Below, piece after piece: positions 11,725 to 25,339 of a stretch of DNA of 64,000 nucleotides. Each line of letters begins with the position of its first letter. Position 1 is the stretch's first letter. The DNA comes from Callipepla californica brunnescens (lineage: Eukaryota; Chordata; Aves; Galliformes; Odontophoridae). The DNA is taken from assembly GCA_023055505.1 (NCBI GenBank), contig JALIRH010000014.1:18051404-18115403 (forward strand), read 5' to 3'. A program made the translations under genes and the position numbers. The notes beneath the pieces are model-generated. The model had not been told where the DNA came from. It did no database searches and was given only the letters and a program-made list of their open reading frames with translations.

Positions 11725-14700
11725 TCATGGTGTAACAGAAGATAGATTGAGCGGGGAGACACGACGTGTGGGAGTGCTATTTGCTGACAACGATGCAGGG
11801 AGGAAAAATGGAGTAGCAATTTCTGTGGAGGAGGTCTCTCCTTGGTTGCGAAGCTGTAGGATTTGCCGCAGCAGTGCCTTTCCTTCTTCTCTAGTCTGAA
11901 AACAATTTGTAAAAAACAGAAACCACACAGTGATGGATGAGTGGTTTTTGTGTCAAATTCTACATAAAATCAGTCTAAATATTAGTAATTTGTCACTCTG
12001 TAAGGCCATCTTTCTGGAAGACGCTAAAGAATGCCCTCAGATCTTCTGGTTTTTACTATTTAATCAAGAACAGCAAGGTATGTTAAGACTTTTAAAACAC
12101 TCCTCCCTCTTTTCACCTTATTTGCATGTTACTTGGGTATTTCTGACACTGGTACCATCAACCACTACTACCATCTAAATGATTCATTTAAAAGAAGATT
12201 GGAGAAGCTTCATATAAGCTAAACACAAGCTCATTTGGGTTCCAGACAATTTTGCTAAGAAGGGGGCAAACTCCCTGCAATCTTGGCTGGTGGGTATGAC
12301 TAAGTTGGAATTAAAAATCTAGAATTTCCAACTTGAAAGCTGCAGAAAATCTCAGAATATGAAGTTGCATATAAAACTCAAGTGCTCTTATATCCTTCCC
12401 CACTGTCTACACATACAAGATGAGCAACAATAAACCATGTGAGCACGGGGCAGCCTGAACTTTTAACCACCTTCCCACCAAGATTTTCAGCAATCTTAAG
12501 GGTGCTAAATAAAAGAATTTGAGACTGTAGGTGGCAAACACCAAAGCAACAAGACTTATTTTTTCTTATCTATGCCACCTTCCCTGACTTTAATCAATCA
12601 CAAGTCACAGATCCCCCAAGACACGAGGAATCGTACAACTACTTACATCATTGAAGGAGCAGCATTTCTGAGCACAAGCTGAGGCTTCATCCCAGAGTTT
12701 ACACTTGAAGTAATACTGGGCAAGGTAACGGAAGGCAGTGCTCACCTCCAGGTGCTCCACTATCTCCTACAGCAAAGAGGGTATAAACAATCTGAGTGCT
12801 TTCCAAGGTAGTTCTACACCATGCTTACTTTTCCTCTGGTTTCCAAGACAGTCTTACCCCACAGGAATAGATATCCTGGATGTATTTGATATAGCACTGA
12901 GCAGCCTGTTCAGATTCAGTCAGCTGTTCATGCAACCTAGGAAAATAAATAAAATTAAATGGCCACTGGAACAAGATCACTTTGTCAGATACTCCTGGTC
13001 TATGAGAACATTCCTATTAAGTCTGACCTGAACTAGAGCCACACTTTTTTATTAAGAATTTGCAAAACATACACTATTTACTGTCTCTCATGTAAAGAAA
13101 TGATCCGGCCTGAGAACAACTACATTATCAGGAAGGAAGTTAGTCAGGTGTCATCTGCTAGAAGCAGAGCAGATACAACACAAGCAGGAACAGTTCTATC
13201 ACATTCAAAGCTTGTAACAGAGTTTTTCCATCCTACTCTAATTGGCCATCTCTTCCAAAGCTTGCTTTCTCCCTGTATACCAGAAATTTTTCATACAGTA
13301 CTTCTACATTTTTCCTGCCCATTTTCTTCCCCTTCACTTTTTTCCACCTTTACACCAACCAAAAGTTGGTGCTAATATCAGTGTTCACATTCATTTCACA
13401 TTACAACCTATGCTAAATGTCACACTCATAGAACAGGGAACAAAAAAGGGTGGGGTGAAAAGGAGATGGAGATGTAGTATTCAATCTGTGATTTTGTACA
13501 GCATCTAGCACCATGGGCTGTTTTAAATTTCACTGTAACGCTGCTAACACTCAAATAATCCCAGGATTACAAGTCCCTTGTAATGTATATTATCCCACAA
13601 TTTCTTTTCTACTTGTCCTGACAGAAACTTAAAGCTGAAGTTGGATATCAGAGGTTATAGTCACTGCATATCTTCCAAAAGTAACAATTATTACACAGCT
13701 CCAGAAACAATACTATCTACCAGCAATCGCACTTGTTTTCCATCTACTATTTTATCACTTGGTATTAAAGTGCCTTTGTTGCATTTAACACAATACTGAC
13801 AATTCAGTACTAACACATACTCACTTTGCCAGTTTCACCAATGCCATTTTCTCCACATCTCCCACAGCATAAGCCCTCCAATAGCACTATCAGGAGAGAA
13901 GAGTTAGTCAAGCACACAAGAAAAACGACTCTAGCTCACAATTACGCAAGCAAGTCAGAAACAGAAAACTGTGTGGCTTTAAAGCAAAGGGTCATGTATG
14001 TATCAGCTGTACACAGTTCAGCCACTCAGCTGAATTGCCCATTTTAACTGCAAAAAAGGGTTTCAGTAAACTCCTAATATGCTGTATACATTTCCAGTAG
14101 CACAAACCACGCAATTTAAAGCAACTCCACCTGGTGTCCACACGTCAGCCATCACTCACCTTTTTAGCTTCCACCAGCTGATTGAGTTTCTCATAGCATT
14201 CTCCCAGAGCAACCAGCATACGAGAATCATTGGGTCTGTAAAAAAGAAAAAAAAAAATAAAAATCAATTCCTAAACGTAGTTTAATGGACAGCCAGCTGA
14301 TCTCTCAGGGGACAGGCGGTGGAGAAAATCCACATCTGGCAGTGTCCATCATCTTCTTGTACATAAAATTTCACTTATAAACCCTAGGCACTGGAATAGG
14401 CTCCCCAGGGAAATGCTCACACCACCAAGACTGACAGAATTCAAAAAGCATTTGGACAACACTCTCAGACACCCAGTTTGATAAGCTAACAGATAATTAA
14501 TATATCTAAAAGAGTTTGGAAAAGTAACACCTATATATAACTGCAAAGCAAATGGTGCTGATGCTCTTCTTCCTACCCCAGTTTAGTTCCTGCATGCAAA
14601 TTCCTTAACAAGCAGGCATCAGCTGGTAAGGGAGCCCACCAGGGGAAGCCCCTGCCAGACGAGCGATTTACAAAGAACAGCTTGAGGGAGATGCAGCAGT

Positions 14701-17700
14701 CAGAAGCTGTCTTGGGCACAGCAAACACAAAATGATAGAGTTCTCTATTCTTGTGAAGTCAGGAGAGGAGTTAGGATGAAATGGTCTTAGCAGTCTCTTT
14801 CAACTTTGGTGATTTCCACTCTACCTGAGCTGGTGGGCCCGTCGGTAATAATAGAGACAGTAAAATGGCATTTTGAGGATTTCATAGGTTTGCCCCAAAC
14901 CATACCAGGCTCTGTAATCCCTTTTGTTCACCTCTATTGCATGCCTGTCAAAGAGAAAAAGACAACAGTCAGAAAGCAGTTAGGATCAGAAAAAGATAGA
15001 GTTAGAAAAAAGACTAACCAACAACAAAAACAAAGCACTGACCCAACCCAAATGCATGCAAACACTATTTTGTGCAGTGCATGAGCAATACCTATAAGCC
15101 TGGATAGCTGCAGATGTGTTCTTCATTTCCATGTATTCATGTCCCATAAGCGTCCAGGCTCCCAGATAACGAGGATTCAGTTTCAAGGCTCTCTGGAAAT
15201 ACAGTGCTGCTTTTTCATGCTGGCTACGTAAGCTATAATAATTTCCTAAAGCAAAAATTCACAATATTTAAATAAATAGAAAACAGTTGCAGAGAGAAAA
15301 AACAGATGGAAGAGGTATAACCTAAATGAGAAGGTACCTAATGCCATAATGTGATGGAAAGTACAGCAATAACAGCAGGGCAGCAAAGTCCCAGGTTGCA
15401 GCAAATGAGGACAAGCCCAAACACAGAAGCCATAGATACAGAAACAAATGAAGAAAATTAGTTTACCTTTGGAAGGCCTAAGGTGGGCGGAGATCTCCAG
15501 CATGATACCCTTGCCTCCACTGCCCACCTTTAAACAAAGTCTGGAAAGGGTTGGATCCTGGCTCCAGCCCTTCCAGTCACCCAGCTGCACTGCAGTGAGG
15601 TGCCCTCAGCTGGCCCTGCCTTCCCACCAGGTGCTCAATCACTGGTTCAAGTCGTGACTCTGCACTTCCACTACAGAGGTAGTAGATAACAAGAACAAGA
15701 TCTATTTCAGGCAGACCTGCCTCAAACCTCAGGAGACCTAGCAGCAGTATGCTCTCCAGTGTTCTCACCAACTTCTTTTCCAGTTGCACCTATCAGCTAA
15801 GGTCCCATCACCTGCCTTGAAACTCACATCCTGATCTGAAAAACGTTATTTCCCAGACTTGACACACAATTGTTTCTGTTGGAGTCTGAGCACTAAAGGG
15901 AATTATCAGCTACGTGGGCCTTCATAATGTTTTCTTAACTACTTTCTGCGCTAACAGTATTACAGTAGCTCTTTCAAAGAGAAATGTGGGAAAGAGGTAC
16001 TCTCATTTGGTCTGCTTTTTAGGCTGCCTGCAGCCGTCTTCACCAGGTATCTTTGATGGCTGTGCTGGCTCATCATTTTCACAACTATTACAAAAATTTC
16101 TTCCCACAGCCTGGAGACAGCACAACAGGAACATGTAAAAGGGTTGGCTCTTACCAATTACACAGCAGGTCTCAACACGATACTTGTCTATCTCACAGAG
16201 ATTGTGAGCCAGGTAGCTCAGCTCAGGCTTCATGCTCTGGTGAAACAAGGAAGTGAAGGTGATGAGTAAAGGATCATATTACTGTTTCAGACAAAGATGG
16301 CACAGGCAGTGGACAATGCACACATTTCTGCTCCACAACTCCATGGAACAGATGCAAACAGGAGCTGACAGCTGATGTTCAGAGAAACTAGATAACAGCA
16401 ATGCTTAGCCAGTGTTTAACTGTCCATTATGATGCTGTTTGTCAGAGGTAAAACAATGGAAAGAGTGCTTACCCTGACATACAGCAAGTTGGAGAAAGTG
16501 TCCATATTTTCTATTCTGTAAGGATCTTGTTTCCTTAGCTCATTAAAGATAGATAAAGCTTTGTCAATATCTGAAGAAAGAAGAGCAGATGTGAGAACAA
16601 GAACTACAAATGCTAAATGTGCATTGAAAGGCTCACTCCTACTCGTAAATATCACTGACCTCGTATATTGTGATAGGCGACTGCAATCTGAGAGATGATA
16701 TATGTGCTTTTGGAAAATCCTGCATCAATGAGGCTCTGATATTTCTGCAAAGCCTCCTCTATCAGCTGGAGCTCCGTATAAATGTGTGCAAGAAAGAACT
16801 CTTTCATCCATGTATCTGGCAAGGACAGGAACTTCAACTAGCAAGAACCAAAGGGGAGGAAGAGATGACAATCAGTAGTATTCTTAGAGCCACCTGGAGC
16901 AAAGAATCCATTATCTTCCCTCCCATCAACTAGTAGACAGTCTTGAGGTAGAAGACTTTCCTGTTAGCACTTTCTTAGGCCGTAGCACCAGCTATGAAAG
17001 AATAGTATTAGGACCAAAAATTAACATTAAGTTCTTTCACAGAAAAGGATTAAAAAAAAGCCTATAAATCAAAAACATTAGAAAATGAAAAGGAGCATTA
17101 AGATGTCTACTCTAAAAAGTGTCACAATATGGACTACATAATTCCATTTAGTCACTCCCAATCTATTCCAGTGATTTGAAATCAAAGAACTGAAGACTTT
17201 TCATTTGGTCAATTGGCGAAGAAATGATTGTTTTCAAATATGAAAGCACCTGGCTTTTACTTCAGCTACTGGCTTAATTTCTAAATAAAATTCAAGACCC
17301 CTTTGAAAGACTTTTCTTCCCCACGTTTGCACATCAGTATTAAATAGATTAGGGTTTTTGTTGCTTATTACAAAACAGCAACAACATGAACAGAATAATC
17401 TAAATAATCTCACAAAAAATGAATTCCCTGTTCTTCAAAGATCAGGAAGGTTCTCTTCTGCACCATCTCTACTTTTCGAAATATTTCCATCAGCCAGAAT
17501 TGACTGAAGAATTACAGGATTAAGGAGTGGTCTCACAAATCCCATGCATAAGGACAAAATAATCTTTAAAATGAAAGTTCATTTCTTTGATACTTCATCT
17601 CATACACGAGACTTTGCATTTTACACAAGAACATCGACATCAGTGTTTTAGTCTGAATCAGACTTGCATTTCTGAGGTGATCCCCAGAAGCACACTTTAT

Positions 17701-20700
17701 TTCACATCATGGAGTTGTATCAGAGTATCTTAGATTCTCTCAGGATAAAACTGAACTCAGGAGATACACTCCCATTATTAATAGGTGTCTATGCCACAAA
17801 ACCATATCATATCACATTCGAAGTAATCTCCCAAATCACATGCAGTATGAACATTAGGTATTGTAAGTCAACTACTTCCTGCTACAGATTGAAGCTTACT
17901 GTGCTTTCCTTGGTAAGCAATGAGGTGACAGACTTATTAAAGGCTTATCGCAGTGAACGGTGCTTGCTGCTCACTAGATGACCTGTATCACTGCAAATAA
18001 TTCAGGTTGTCTTGTCTGAGAGTCTCACAGAATAAAGCAGTGGGCAGCACTAATCTTCTGACAACTGAATCAGGTTAAACTCTGGAATTTGTTATCACAA
18101 CTTGACATCTCCCAAGTTTTACCATCTCTTTATCTGTAATCAAATTGCAAAGTTCCAGCCAAGCTCCCCAGTGCAAAGGTAAGACATGAGTAGCTTCAAC
18201 AAATACATCTATCGCTTCTTTAGCCAGGTCCAGCTTCCGCAGCACAACACCATACCTGTAAAGTGAATTAATCAGTCATAAAACTCTGCATGTCCACAGA
18301 AGTGTACACAAATACATTAAGAACACAGGTACACACTTACAGATAAAGGCCAAATCCATCCAGCTCCTGTGCTTTGTGCTTCTTACTGAGCTCAACTCTA
18401 AGTTCTCGTAGAGCTTCATTTTTCACCTGTCCTTTTTCCAGTGGTCCTGCATGTGGAGAAAGTGAAACACCTAGCTTTCATTCCAGAGTCTCAGTACATT
18501 AACTGAGAGGACTAGGGTATATTCAGAATCATCACCAACACGGCCAGAATGCTTCCCAGTCCGTGGCTATTTTTCTGTTTTAAATATAAACTCTCTTAGT
18601 CCAGTGACCCAAGTGAACCAAATAAATACGAAAAGAAATTCTGTAACCTGTATTAAATCAATGAACTGAGAGAGTATGAAAGCAAATTATGTTACAGCCC
18701 AATATTATCCAAACATCAGTGGAAGAGCCGTAAAACCAAAGTGATTTACATGACGATATGTTAGTGGAAATTTCGTTACATTGTCTTGTGTTCCTTGACA
18801 CTAGAGCCTTACCCAAACTATCCACTGTCTCATCATCCTTCTTCTTTTCCCCTGACTGTGGAGAACAGAGGAAAACCAAAATTACTTTACAACAGCATAT
18901 ATAAGGTATGCCACATTCTACATACAGAAAGGAAGCAAAGCCAAGGAATTCAGAGCTTAAAGGCAGCTTTTCCTTCTATCTTACCAGGTATCTAGAGTAC
19001 ATATACAAGAAGTAAGCTTTCTGACTCTTGCAGCCCCGTAGAAAATATGCAGCCCTGTCATATTCCTTTAGATCAAAGTACGATTTGGCTAACGTATAGG
19101 CATCCAGATCACGAGCATCCTCCTGCAACAACAAAGAGTTAAATACCTTAGAAGTTCTGACATTCTGTAGGAAAAGCACCTACTTACAAGCATATCCATG
19201 AAACTGCCTTGAAAGTTAAGAAAAAAAACAACACAAAAATGCAACAAAACAAGTTTTTTCTTCACACTTTAAGATGAGTGGAGTACTGTCAGAAAACTCT
19301 CTCCACTCCTTCACATGATTAGAATTCTTCTTTTCACATAATGAGTACTGACTGGCCAGAAACACTTGAAATAAACAGTGAGATTCCAAAAGATAAACTG
19401 TAGCAAGTTGCCAGAAAGCAAGAATTATCTGTTCAAGTAAAACGATATTAGGTAAGAAAAGTACTCAGGAATTTCATATCAAACAATATTAAGCTGCTCA
19501 TTTAAACACAAACTTGGTAGCTATACCTTGAACAGTTCATTGGCAGAAAAGAACCAGGTAGCCCTGGTGGACACAAAATCACACACCAGACAGCCACGTG
19601 TCCTTGCCACAAGGAAAGAGAATGGTATCCTGCGCTGCACTATGTAAAATATTGCCAGCAGGTCCAGGTAGGTGATCTCCCCCCACACAGCACTGGTGAG
19701 GTCACACCTGGAATACTGTGTCCATTTCTGAGCTCACCAGTACAGAAATGACACACGTATCGAGGAGAGTTCAATGAAGGTCCATGAAGATGAAATGACT
19801 AGAGCATTTCAAACGCGAGGAAAGGCTGAAAGTTGTGCTTGGTTCAGTCTGTGGGGAGGGGGGATCTCATCAATGTACACAGACAGCTGAAGGAAAGGTA
19901 TAAAGCCCTTCTAAGTGCTGCCCAGTGACAGGACAAGAGGCAACACGTACAAACTAAAACAAAGGAGACTGTGAACATCAGGGAGCGCTTTCATGCCATG
20001 TGGGTGAGGAAGCACTGGCACAGGCTGCCCAGAGAGCTTCTGGTGTCTCCCCTCTTGGAGATTCTCAAAGACCACCCAGACACGGTCCTGGGTGAGCTGC
20101 TGTCAGCTGTCCTGCTGGAGTAGGGAAGAGCTGGACTAGATGGACTCAGAGGTCCCTTCTGACCTCAAACATTCTGTGAAATGCATTTATAACACATTAC
20201 ACCAATTTAAGGACTACTACACCTATAAGTCCAGTAGTAGTTCTGTGGAGGTGGTGATTAAGACACAACATTTTTCCTGTGCCCTGAGGAGCAGAACTTT
20301 ACTGGCATAAAATAATTCATCACACAGCACGATTTCACATTTAACTTTTAAATTTCTCATTTAGGACACGGCAAAATGGGAAACGGAATGCTTTCATCTG
20401 GGAAGCACGTTCTAGTCCGTCCGTCTCCCTGGAAACAACATACAGCAAAAGGGGCCCTTACAGCACTGCAAAGAGATCGGCACTCAGAAACGTGTCCCGC
20501 ACAGCCGCCATTAAGAACGCCGCTACCGCACTTCGCGGCAGGTCCGGAGAGGGCTACAGGAGGCGGCGGCTGTGGCGGCGGGAAGCCCCGCGCGCCTCAA
20601 CCGCTCCCGCGCTGACGAACGCAGAACGGGCTCAGCGCGCCCCGCTCGACAACGGCGCGGCCCCTCCGCCCCGGTCCTCACCTCCGTGAGCGCGGGCGGC

Positions 20701-20955
20701 GGCGGCAGCTCGCTCAGCAGCAGCGGCTCCAGGGCGAAGGCCAGCTCGGAGGCCCTGCGCAGAGAGACGGCCGTCAGCGCGGGGCCCCCCTCGGGCCGCG
20801 CCCCCCTCCCCATCCCCATCCTCATCCCCATCCCGAGGCGCTCACCACTTCCCGCTGTGCTGCAGCCCGCGCTCGCGGCTGCGCTCGGCCACGCTCAGCA
20901 GCTGCCGCTTGATGTGCCGCAGGTCCGAGAAGTCGGCGTGCCCCACCACCGCCAT
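11725..20955 (-). CDS. CDC23: CDC23 / APC8, anaphase-promoting complex TPR subunit
   Basis: Sixteen minus-strand exons join in frame to 580 codons plus TGA: 20955-20846, 20754-20682, 19122-18985, 18855-18813, 18446-18341, 18255-18123, 16837-16660, 16570-16473, 16236-16155, 15245-15092, 14944-14825, 14235-14160, 13886-13825, 12936-12858, 12766-12647, 11895-11725. All introns are GT-AG. The product aligns nearly end to end with human CDC23 (597 aa). Landmarks are '[15 protein letters not shown]', the TPR core '[20 protein letters not shown]' and '[20 protein letters not shown]', and the C-terminus '[14 protein letters not shown]'. The start ([12 protein letters not shown]) gives an N-terminus about 17 residues shorter than human, which has an Ala/Val-rich extension. 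By family knowledge this is a tandem-TPR scaffold subunit of the APC/C ubiquitin ligase, nuclear/mitotic, needed for cyclin and securin degradation. No break or frameshift is seen. Confidence 0.97.
14380..14815 (+). mobile_element. Split, diverged CR1 3' end in CDC23 intron 11
   Basis: 14380-14500 resembles the CR1 segment 'cactggaa.aggct.cccagg' through 'ttcaaaaagcatttggaca'. 14775-14815 resembles the extreme 3' end ('atggtcttagcagtctctttcaac'). The ~270 bases between them are unmatched, so this is one interrupted copy or two pieces. It ends about 10 bases short of the exon at 14825-14944. Confidence 0.5.
15405..15680 (+). repeat. Dispersed repeat family X, copy 2 (in CDC23 intron 9)
   Basis: About 275 bases matching the copy at 25340-25620 over its whole length. 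It starts with 'caagcccaaacacag', continues with 'aatgaagaaaatta' and 'gttggatcctggctccagcc', then 'cttccagtcacccagctgca' and 'cttcccaccaggtgctc', and ends near 'tccactac'. It is intronic and leaves the flanking splice sites intact. Family unknown to me. Confidence 0.65.
19560..20180 (+). mobile_element. CR1 LINE 3' portion, CDC23 intron 2
   Basis: A plus-oriented CR1 copy shows the signature run 'ggtgaggtcacacctggaatactgtgtcca', 'aggaaaggctga', 'cactggcacaggctgcccag' and the 3' end 'ggactagatggactcagaggtcccttctgacctc'. It is inserted antisense to CDC23 between exons 2 and 3 and is 5'-truncated, as is usual for CR1. Confidence 0.85.
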
Positions 20956-21450
20956 CCCGCCAGCGCGCCGCACGCCCAATCGCGGCTTCGCGTACTGAGT
21001 CCCCCTCCGCTCTGTAGACGCGGTCCCGTAATTGGTCGAACTCGATGAGTCTCGCTCCCAATCACAGAAGACGCACTGAGGCTTTGACGCCCGATTGGTC
21101 AGCCGGCGCCCTGCTCCCTGTGGGAGGCGCCCGGGGGCGGATCCTCCGCGGGACCGGAACGGGCGGTGCGTGCGCGGGAACGGCTGCGGCGCGGCCTCGG
21201 CCGCCGGTGCATCGGCTGAGGCGAGCGCGGAGTCAGCTGCAGGGTGACCTGTGAGACCTGAAGGGCTGGAGCCTGGCTCCTCCTCTCCCGGACCCCGTGT
21301 AAGGGCTGACCGGCGCTGGGCAAGGAGCTCCTGTCGGTGGTCCCTCCCCTCCCCTGTGGAGCTCCGGGCGGCCTCATCTGTCAGTGCCGCCTGAGCCTTT
21401 CCCAATTCACCCCTTGTCTTTATGCCCTCTGGATAAGCCGTACAAAAACA
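20480..21450. promoter_or_regulatory. CDC23 CpG-island promoter with four CCAAT boxes
   Basis: A GC-rich island spans exons 1-2 and the upstream region. Upstream of the start codon are four CCAAT/ATTGG pentamers: CCAAT at 20976-20980, ATTGG at 21031-21035, CCAAT at 21058-21062 and ATTGG at 21094-21098. They alternate in orientation. Clustered NF-Y sites without a TATA box are a known pattern in cell-cycle promoters, which fits CDC23. No transcript start can be fixed from sequence alone. Confidence 0.7.
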
Positions 21451-22228
21451 CGCCATCCACCTTCGTTATTCGCGCGGGTACTATTCTTTCAGGGTATTTA
21501 CCCTACAGTGCTCACAGAAGGCCTTTTGCGTGGTCTTCCCCAGCTTAGCAGCAACTGGTAATCTCATTACTACTGACTCCCCAGTAACGCTTTTGATGCC
21601 GTTTCTCACAACGGAATGCAGCCCTTCACAATCCTGGTAACAGCGAGGTGAATCCCCGTCAGTGACTCAGTGCACACCAGGCCCAGCACCGCCAGCCGGG
21701 CCACAGAAGAGACCGTCCTGCTCTGCTCGGTGTGACCTCACCGCGAGCACTGCGTGCACGTTTGCATGCCACAGTATCAGGAGGACGTAAAACTATTAAG
21801 TGTCCTTTTAAAGCACTATTAGTGCTTTCTAGATTTTAGCCAAAATATATTGTAAGTTCATTTGTAGCCTCGACAGAAAGTACTCTGCCAGCTCACACAG
21901 CCAGAGTATAAATAAAAAGATTTTATTATTACTACTAGGCAAAGGTGTCAACACACAAAATGACTACGGCTCATTTCTCTTTTGCCTACTCCTGCCCCAA
22001 AGTAAAAATGAAAGAGACTCAGATTTTTTTTCTGAAGACAATTTTCTGTTGTCATTGCAGTGGCTCATGTTCTTCATATTTGGGGATGAGCTGGTAGAGT
22101 AAATTGTTCTATATTCCCAAAATTTGTAGATATTTACTTAAGGTAAGGCTGTTCAGTTTTTTTTTTTTTTTAATATTCCAATGAGGGCTATGAAATAATT
22201 CCAATCAAACTCAGTTTATCTTCACTTC

Positions 22229-22247
22229 CCCCCCTCCCCCCCCCCAA
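22229..22247 (+). repeat. Poly-C tract
   Basis: An almost pure C run interrupted by a single T, following a poly-T tract near 22159-22172. On the minus strand it is a G-run able to join a G-quadruplex. It is length-unstable by nature and a likely sequencing or assembly weak spot. Confidence 0.85.
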
Positions 22248-23929
22248 TTGTATGTTGTTTTCCTGGCTGGAAATGGTGAAAACATTCTTAGCGTGCTTCC
22301 TGAGGCCTCCATAAGAAATATGGAGCTTTCCAGAAAAAAGCATGAGGTGCTGCTACTGGTTTGGATGCTTGCTGAAATGTACGTGAAATACCCTTCGCGC
22401 CAGGTTATAGATGTGCACCACTCGGGCAGCTCTGTTGCAGCCGCTTGTACGATTGCACTTCTAGGAGAGCAGCAGCTCTTATAGGTGTGACATGCTGAGT
22501 TATTTAAAGACAAAACGTGGGTTTTTTTTTCTCTTACCCAACCTGACAGATCAGTGCGAACGCTGCTCCTGCAGCAGCGCTCCGGGCGCTTTGTGGTTCC
22601 ACCGCTGAGCAGAAGGTGGAGCTCTTGAAGCAGCACGGAAGGAGCAGAGGACGGCTCCGCGGCGGCCGAGAGCGATCGCTAGTGCGATTTCTCACGGCTT
22701 GCCTCACGATGAGAACCCATAATTCTTTCTGTCACTCCGTTGCGTAAGAGATGCGTCTTTTAAATGACACCCAAGGCTGGCTTTTAGAGAAGGAGAATAA
22801 TTAAATACTCCGTGAATGAAACTGATAATATCTGCAGAAGATAGTGACTGACTTAGCTGTGCTGAGTGCTGTTAGAGCTTGTTTGCTGTGTCATTGCACA
22901 GTTACCTGGCTGAGGCTGGCTCTAGTGCCTCACAGAAACACGATAGTCGGTGCCTATCAGTGCAATAGCATCTATCATACCAATGTGTTGTGCAGACATT
23001 GCTGCATTAAAAAGATTAATTTTTTCAAAGTTAAAAACTTTGAAAGTACAACCGTACCTCAGTGAAATCCAGTGTAAATGGTCTTCATAAACAACAAACT
23101 GCCTTGCTAGGACAGGGAGCTTCAGCTGTTGGCAGATGTCTCACCCACAGTCAGGAAACCCATAGATCCTCATTACTGAGATTTGGCTTCTTTATTTTGC
23201 TCCTCTCAAGCTTCACTTCTGAATTTGTTTAAAAATTAGTTATCGTTAGAAGTTGTTTTATAATCTTACACTGAAAAACTTCGAGTAATAGGAGTTTCTC
23301 TTCCAGTGGTGGCTGTATTCTCTGTGCAGCACAGTGGTGCTTGTCACTGCCACTGCTCGTCACACGGTTTGTCTGAACGTTGTTAAAATTACAAGTTGGA
23401 AACAACGTGATCCTAAAATGTAAAGGAAACCATTCATGCTTGATTTACACCAAGACTGAAGATGAAATTCTCACAAATTGTAGACGGTTTTCAAAAGACA
23501 GGAGATTGTCTAATAGGAGTAAGAAAGGTTACCAAGAAATTTGTATCAGCTCTGTGATGCAGTTATTGAGTTCTTGAATGTGGAACTTCTGTTCTTTGGG
23601 AGTACGCCTCCCAAACTTTTCATCCAATGGAGACAACCATTTTCTTCCCACTTCTTTCCACTAATGTCCTTGCATCCAGAAATGAGAGTTCAATTTAAAC
23701 TGACTATTCAATTGAAATTGTACCATAACTTCTTTGAACTACAAGGTTTATAATATACACATGTATGCATGTATATAGATACACTGCCCACAGAACAGTC
23801 AGGATGCTTTTCATTCTTTGTTGTCTGGGGAAAATAAGAACACATCAGAAGGTCTTAGTATTAAGAACAGAATTTTCCTTGAAAATTTGCTTTCTTTGCT
23901 AGTAAACAAACGCTTGATGGCTACCAAGC

Positions 23930-24078
23930 CACCATGGTAGTCAGCTATCTCTGGAAACATTCGAGACTCACCCAGATGCCTACCTGTGCAACCTGGTCTA
24001 GGGAGCTGTTTTGGTGGGAGGGACTGGACTCAGCAATCGCTAGAGGTCTGTTCTAAGCCCTACATTTCTGTGATCCTA
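23930..24078 (+). mobile_element. CR1 3'-end fragment
   Basis: Plus-oriented CR1 tail with 'cctgtgcaacctggtctagggag', 'ggagggactggactcagcaatc', 'agaggtctgttctaagccctac' and the closing 'tctgtgatcct'. Only ~150 bases are recognisable. Confidence 0.6.
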
Positions 24079-25339
24079 AGCTGGCAGTAGACACCAAATG
24101 AAGTACCCAGTATAAGATCATTACTTTAGTCATAGTGGGTTTTTTGTTTGTTTTTTAAGAGGTGGATGGGATCAATTGTTCTCAAAGAGTATTTCATTCT
24201 TTGAGATTACAGGTTTAGTCAATAAGTTTGTCTTTGAAGAGTCATATGCATATAATTTCAAGGAGGCTGAATTTCAAATTTTGTTCACCTTAAACAACAC
24301 TCGATTTAACCACTCTTCTTTGGCGACCTTCTGTGGTTAAAAACAACCGCTCATAGTTGCTTATAGCTGTTGAAAGAGATTGGTTATTCAAGAAGACAGT
24401 TTAAAGTGCATGTTTACCAAGTTCAACAGCCAAATGCAGTTCACCATTTGAATCAACAGTGTGTGATAAGCCACTGGTGCATCAATTGCCAGCAAGTCCT
24501 TGGGCAATCAGAAAGCATAGCCAGAGGACAGGATAACAGGGAGGTATATGGCTCATTTGGTAAGCTGAACTTGTTGAAGTGAAATACGAAGCTGTATGTC
24601 TGAGCAGAAGCGTGGTCCACACCTGTAAAATGGGAGGGTATTCTGGATAGCATTGTCAGTGGAAAGGATGTGGGAGGTGTGCATACAAATTAGAGAAAAT
24701 TATATATTTTTCCCCTCAGGCTGCTTTTGAAAATCATACATAGATATCATCATTGGTATATTTATCCAAAAATAAAGAGCAAGGAAACCATTTTACTTTT
24801 GTCCAAAATCATAGCAACTTGTCTTAAAGTCTGGGCCCTGTTCAGATAACTTCAACTTTTAACCCTTGTATTCTTTTTTCCAGAGGAAGATAACCTCTGG
24901 GGTTACACTGGGGGAAGTTGGGGCTTATCTTATCTAACCCCCTGAACAGCGTAGGATCAATTGTAAAACCAGATCCAACTTAAAGTGTACACCTTCATTT
25001 AACAAGGTGTGACTTATTAGTTTTGATTTTCTTTTAGTTTTCCTCCAACAGCGTTGGTATCAGGATAGAGAAATGGTGCATGGAACTTGTCTAGCAAAAG
25101 TGAGTTTGTTCTGGTGTAGGACAAAGTTAATCTGAAGTGTCATCTTTACATACTAATGATGATGACCTCCGTGCAGTTCCTGTGCATAGCACTGTTAATA
25201 CTTGAATTCTTGATGCTGTTTGAGATAGTACAGTGCAGTAGAGTAGTGACAGAACTATTCTGTGAATGCAAATAGGAAAAATCAAGAATAAGAGGAAGGT
25301 TGATAGAGCATCTGGACCAAACACAGTAGTGTCAGAACT

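Noticed and set aside
14986..15186. Short minus-strand ORF continuing past the CDC23 exon at 15245-15092
   Set aside because: The frame runs through the donor at 15091 into the intron; the spliced product matches CDC23, the read-through does not.
20842..21456. Minus-strand ORF of 204 codons running into CDC23 exon 1
   Set aside because: It reads the CDC23 frame through the 5' UTR and promoter. The upstream part contains the CCAAT boxes and has no similarity to CDC23; the start at 20955 fits the family.
24870..24935. Local inverted repeat around 'gaggaagataacctctggggttac'
   Set aside because: Short and imperfect; no adjacent structure or gene suggests a functional hairpin.
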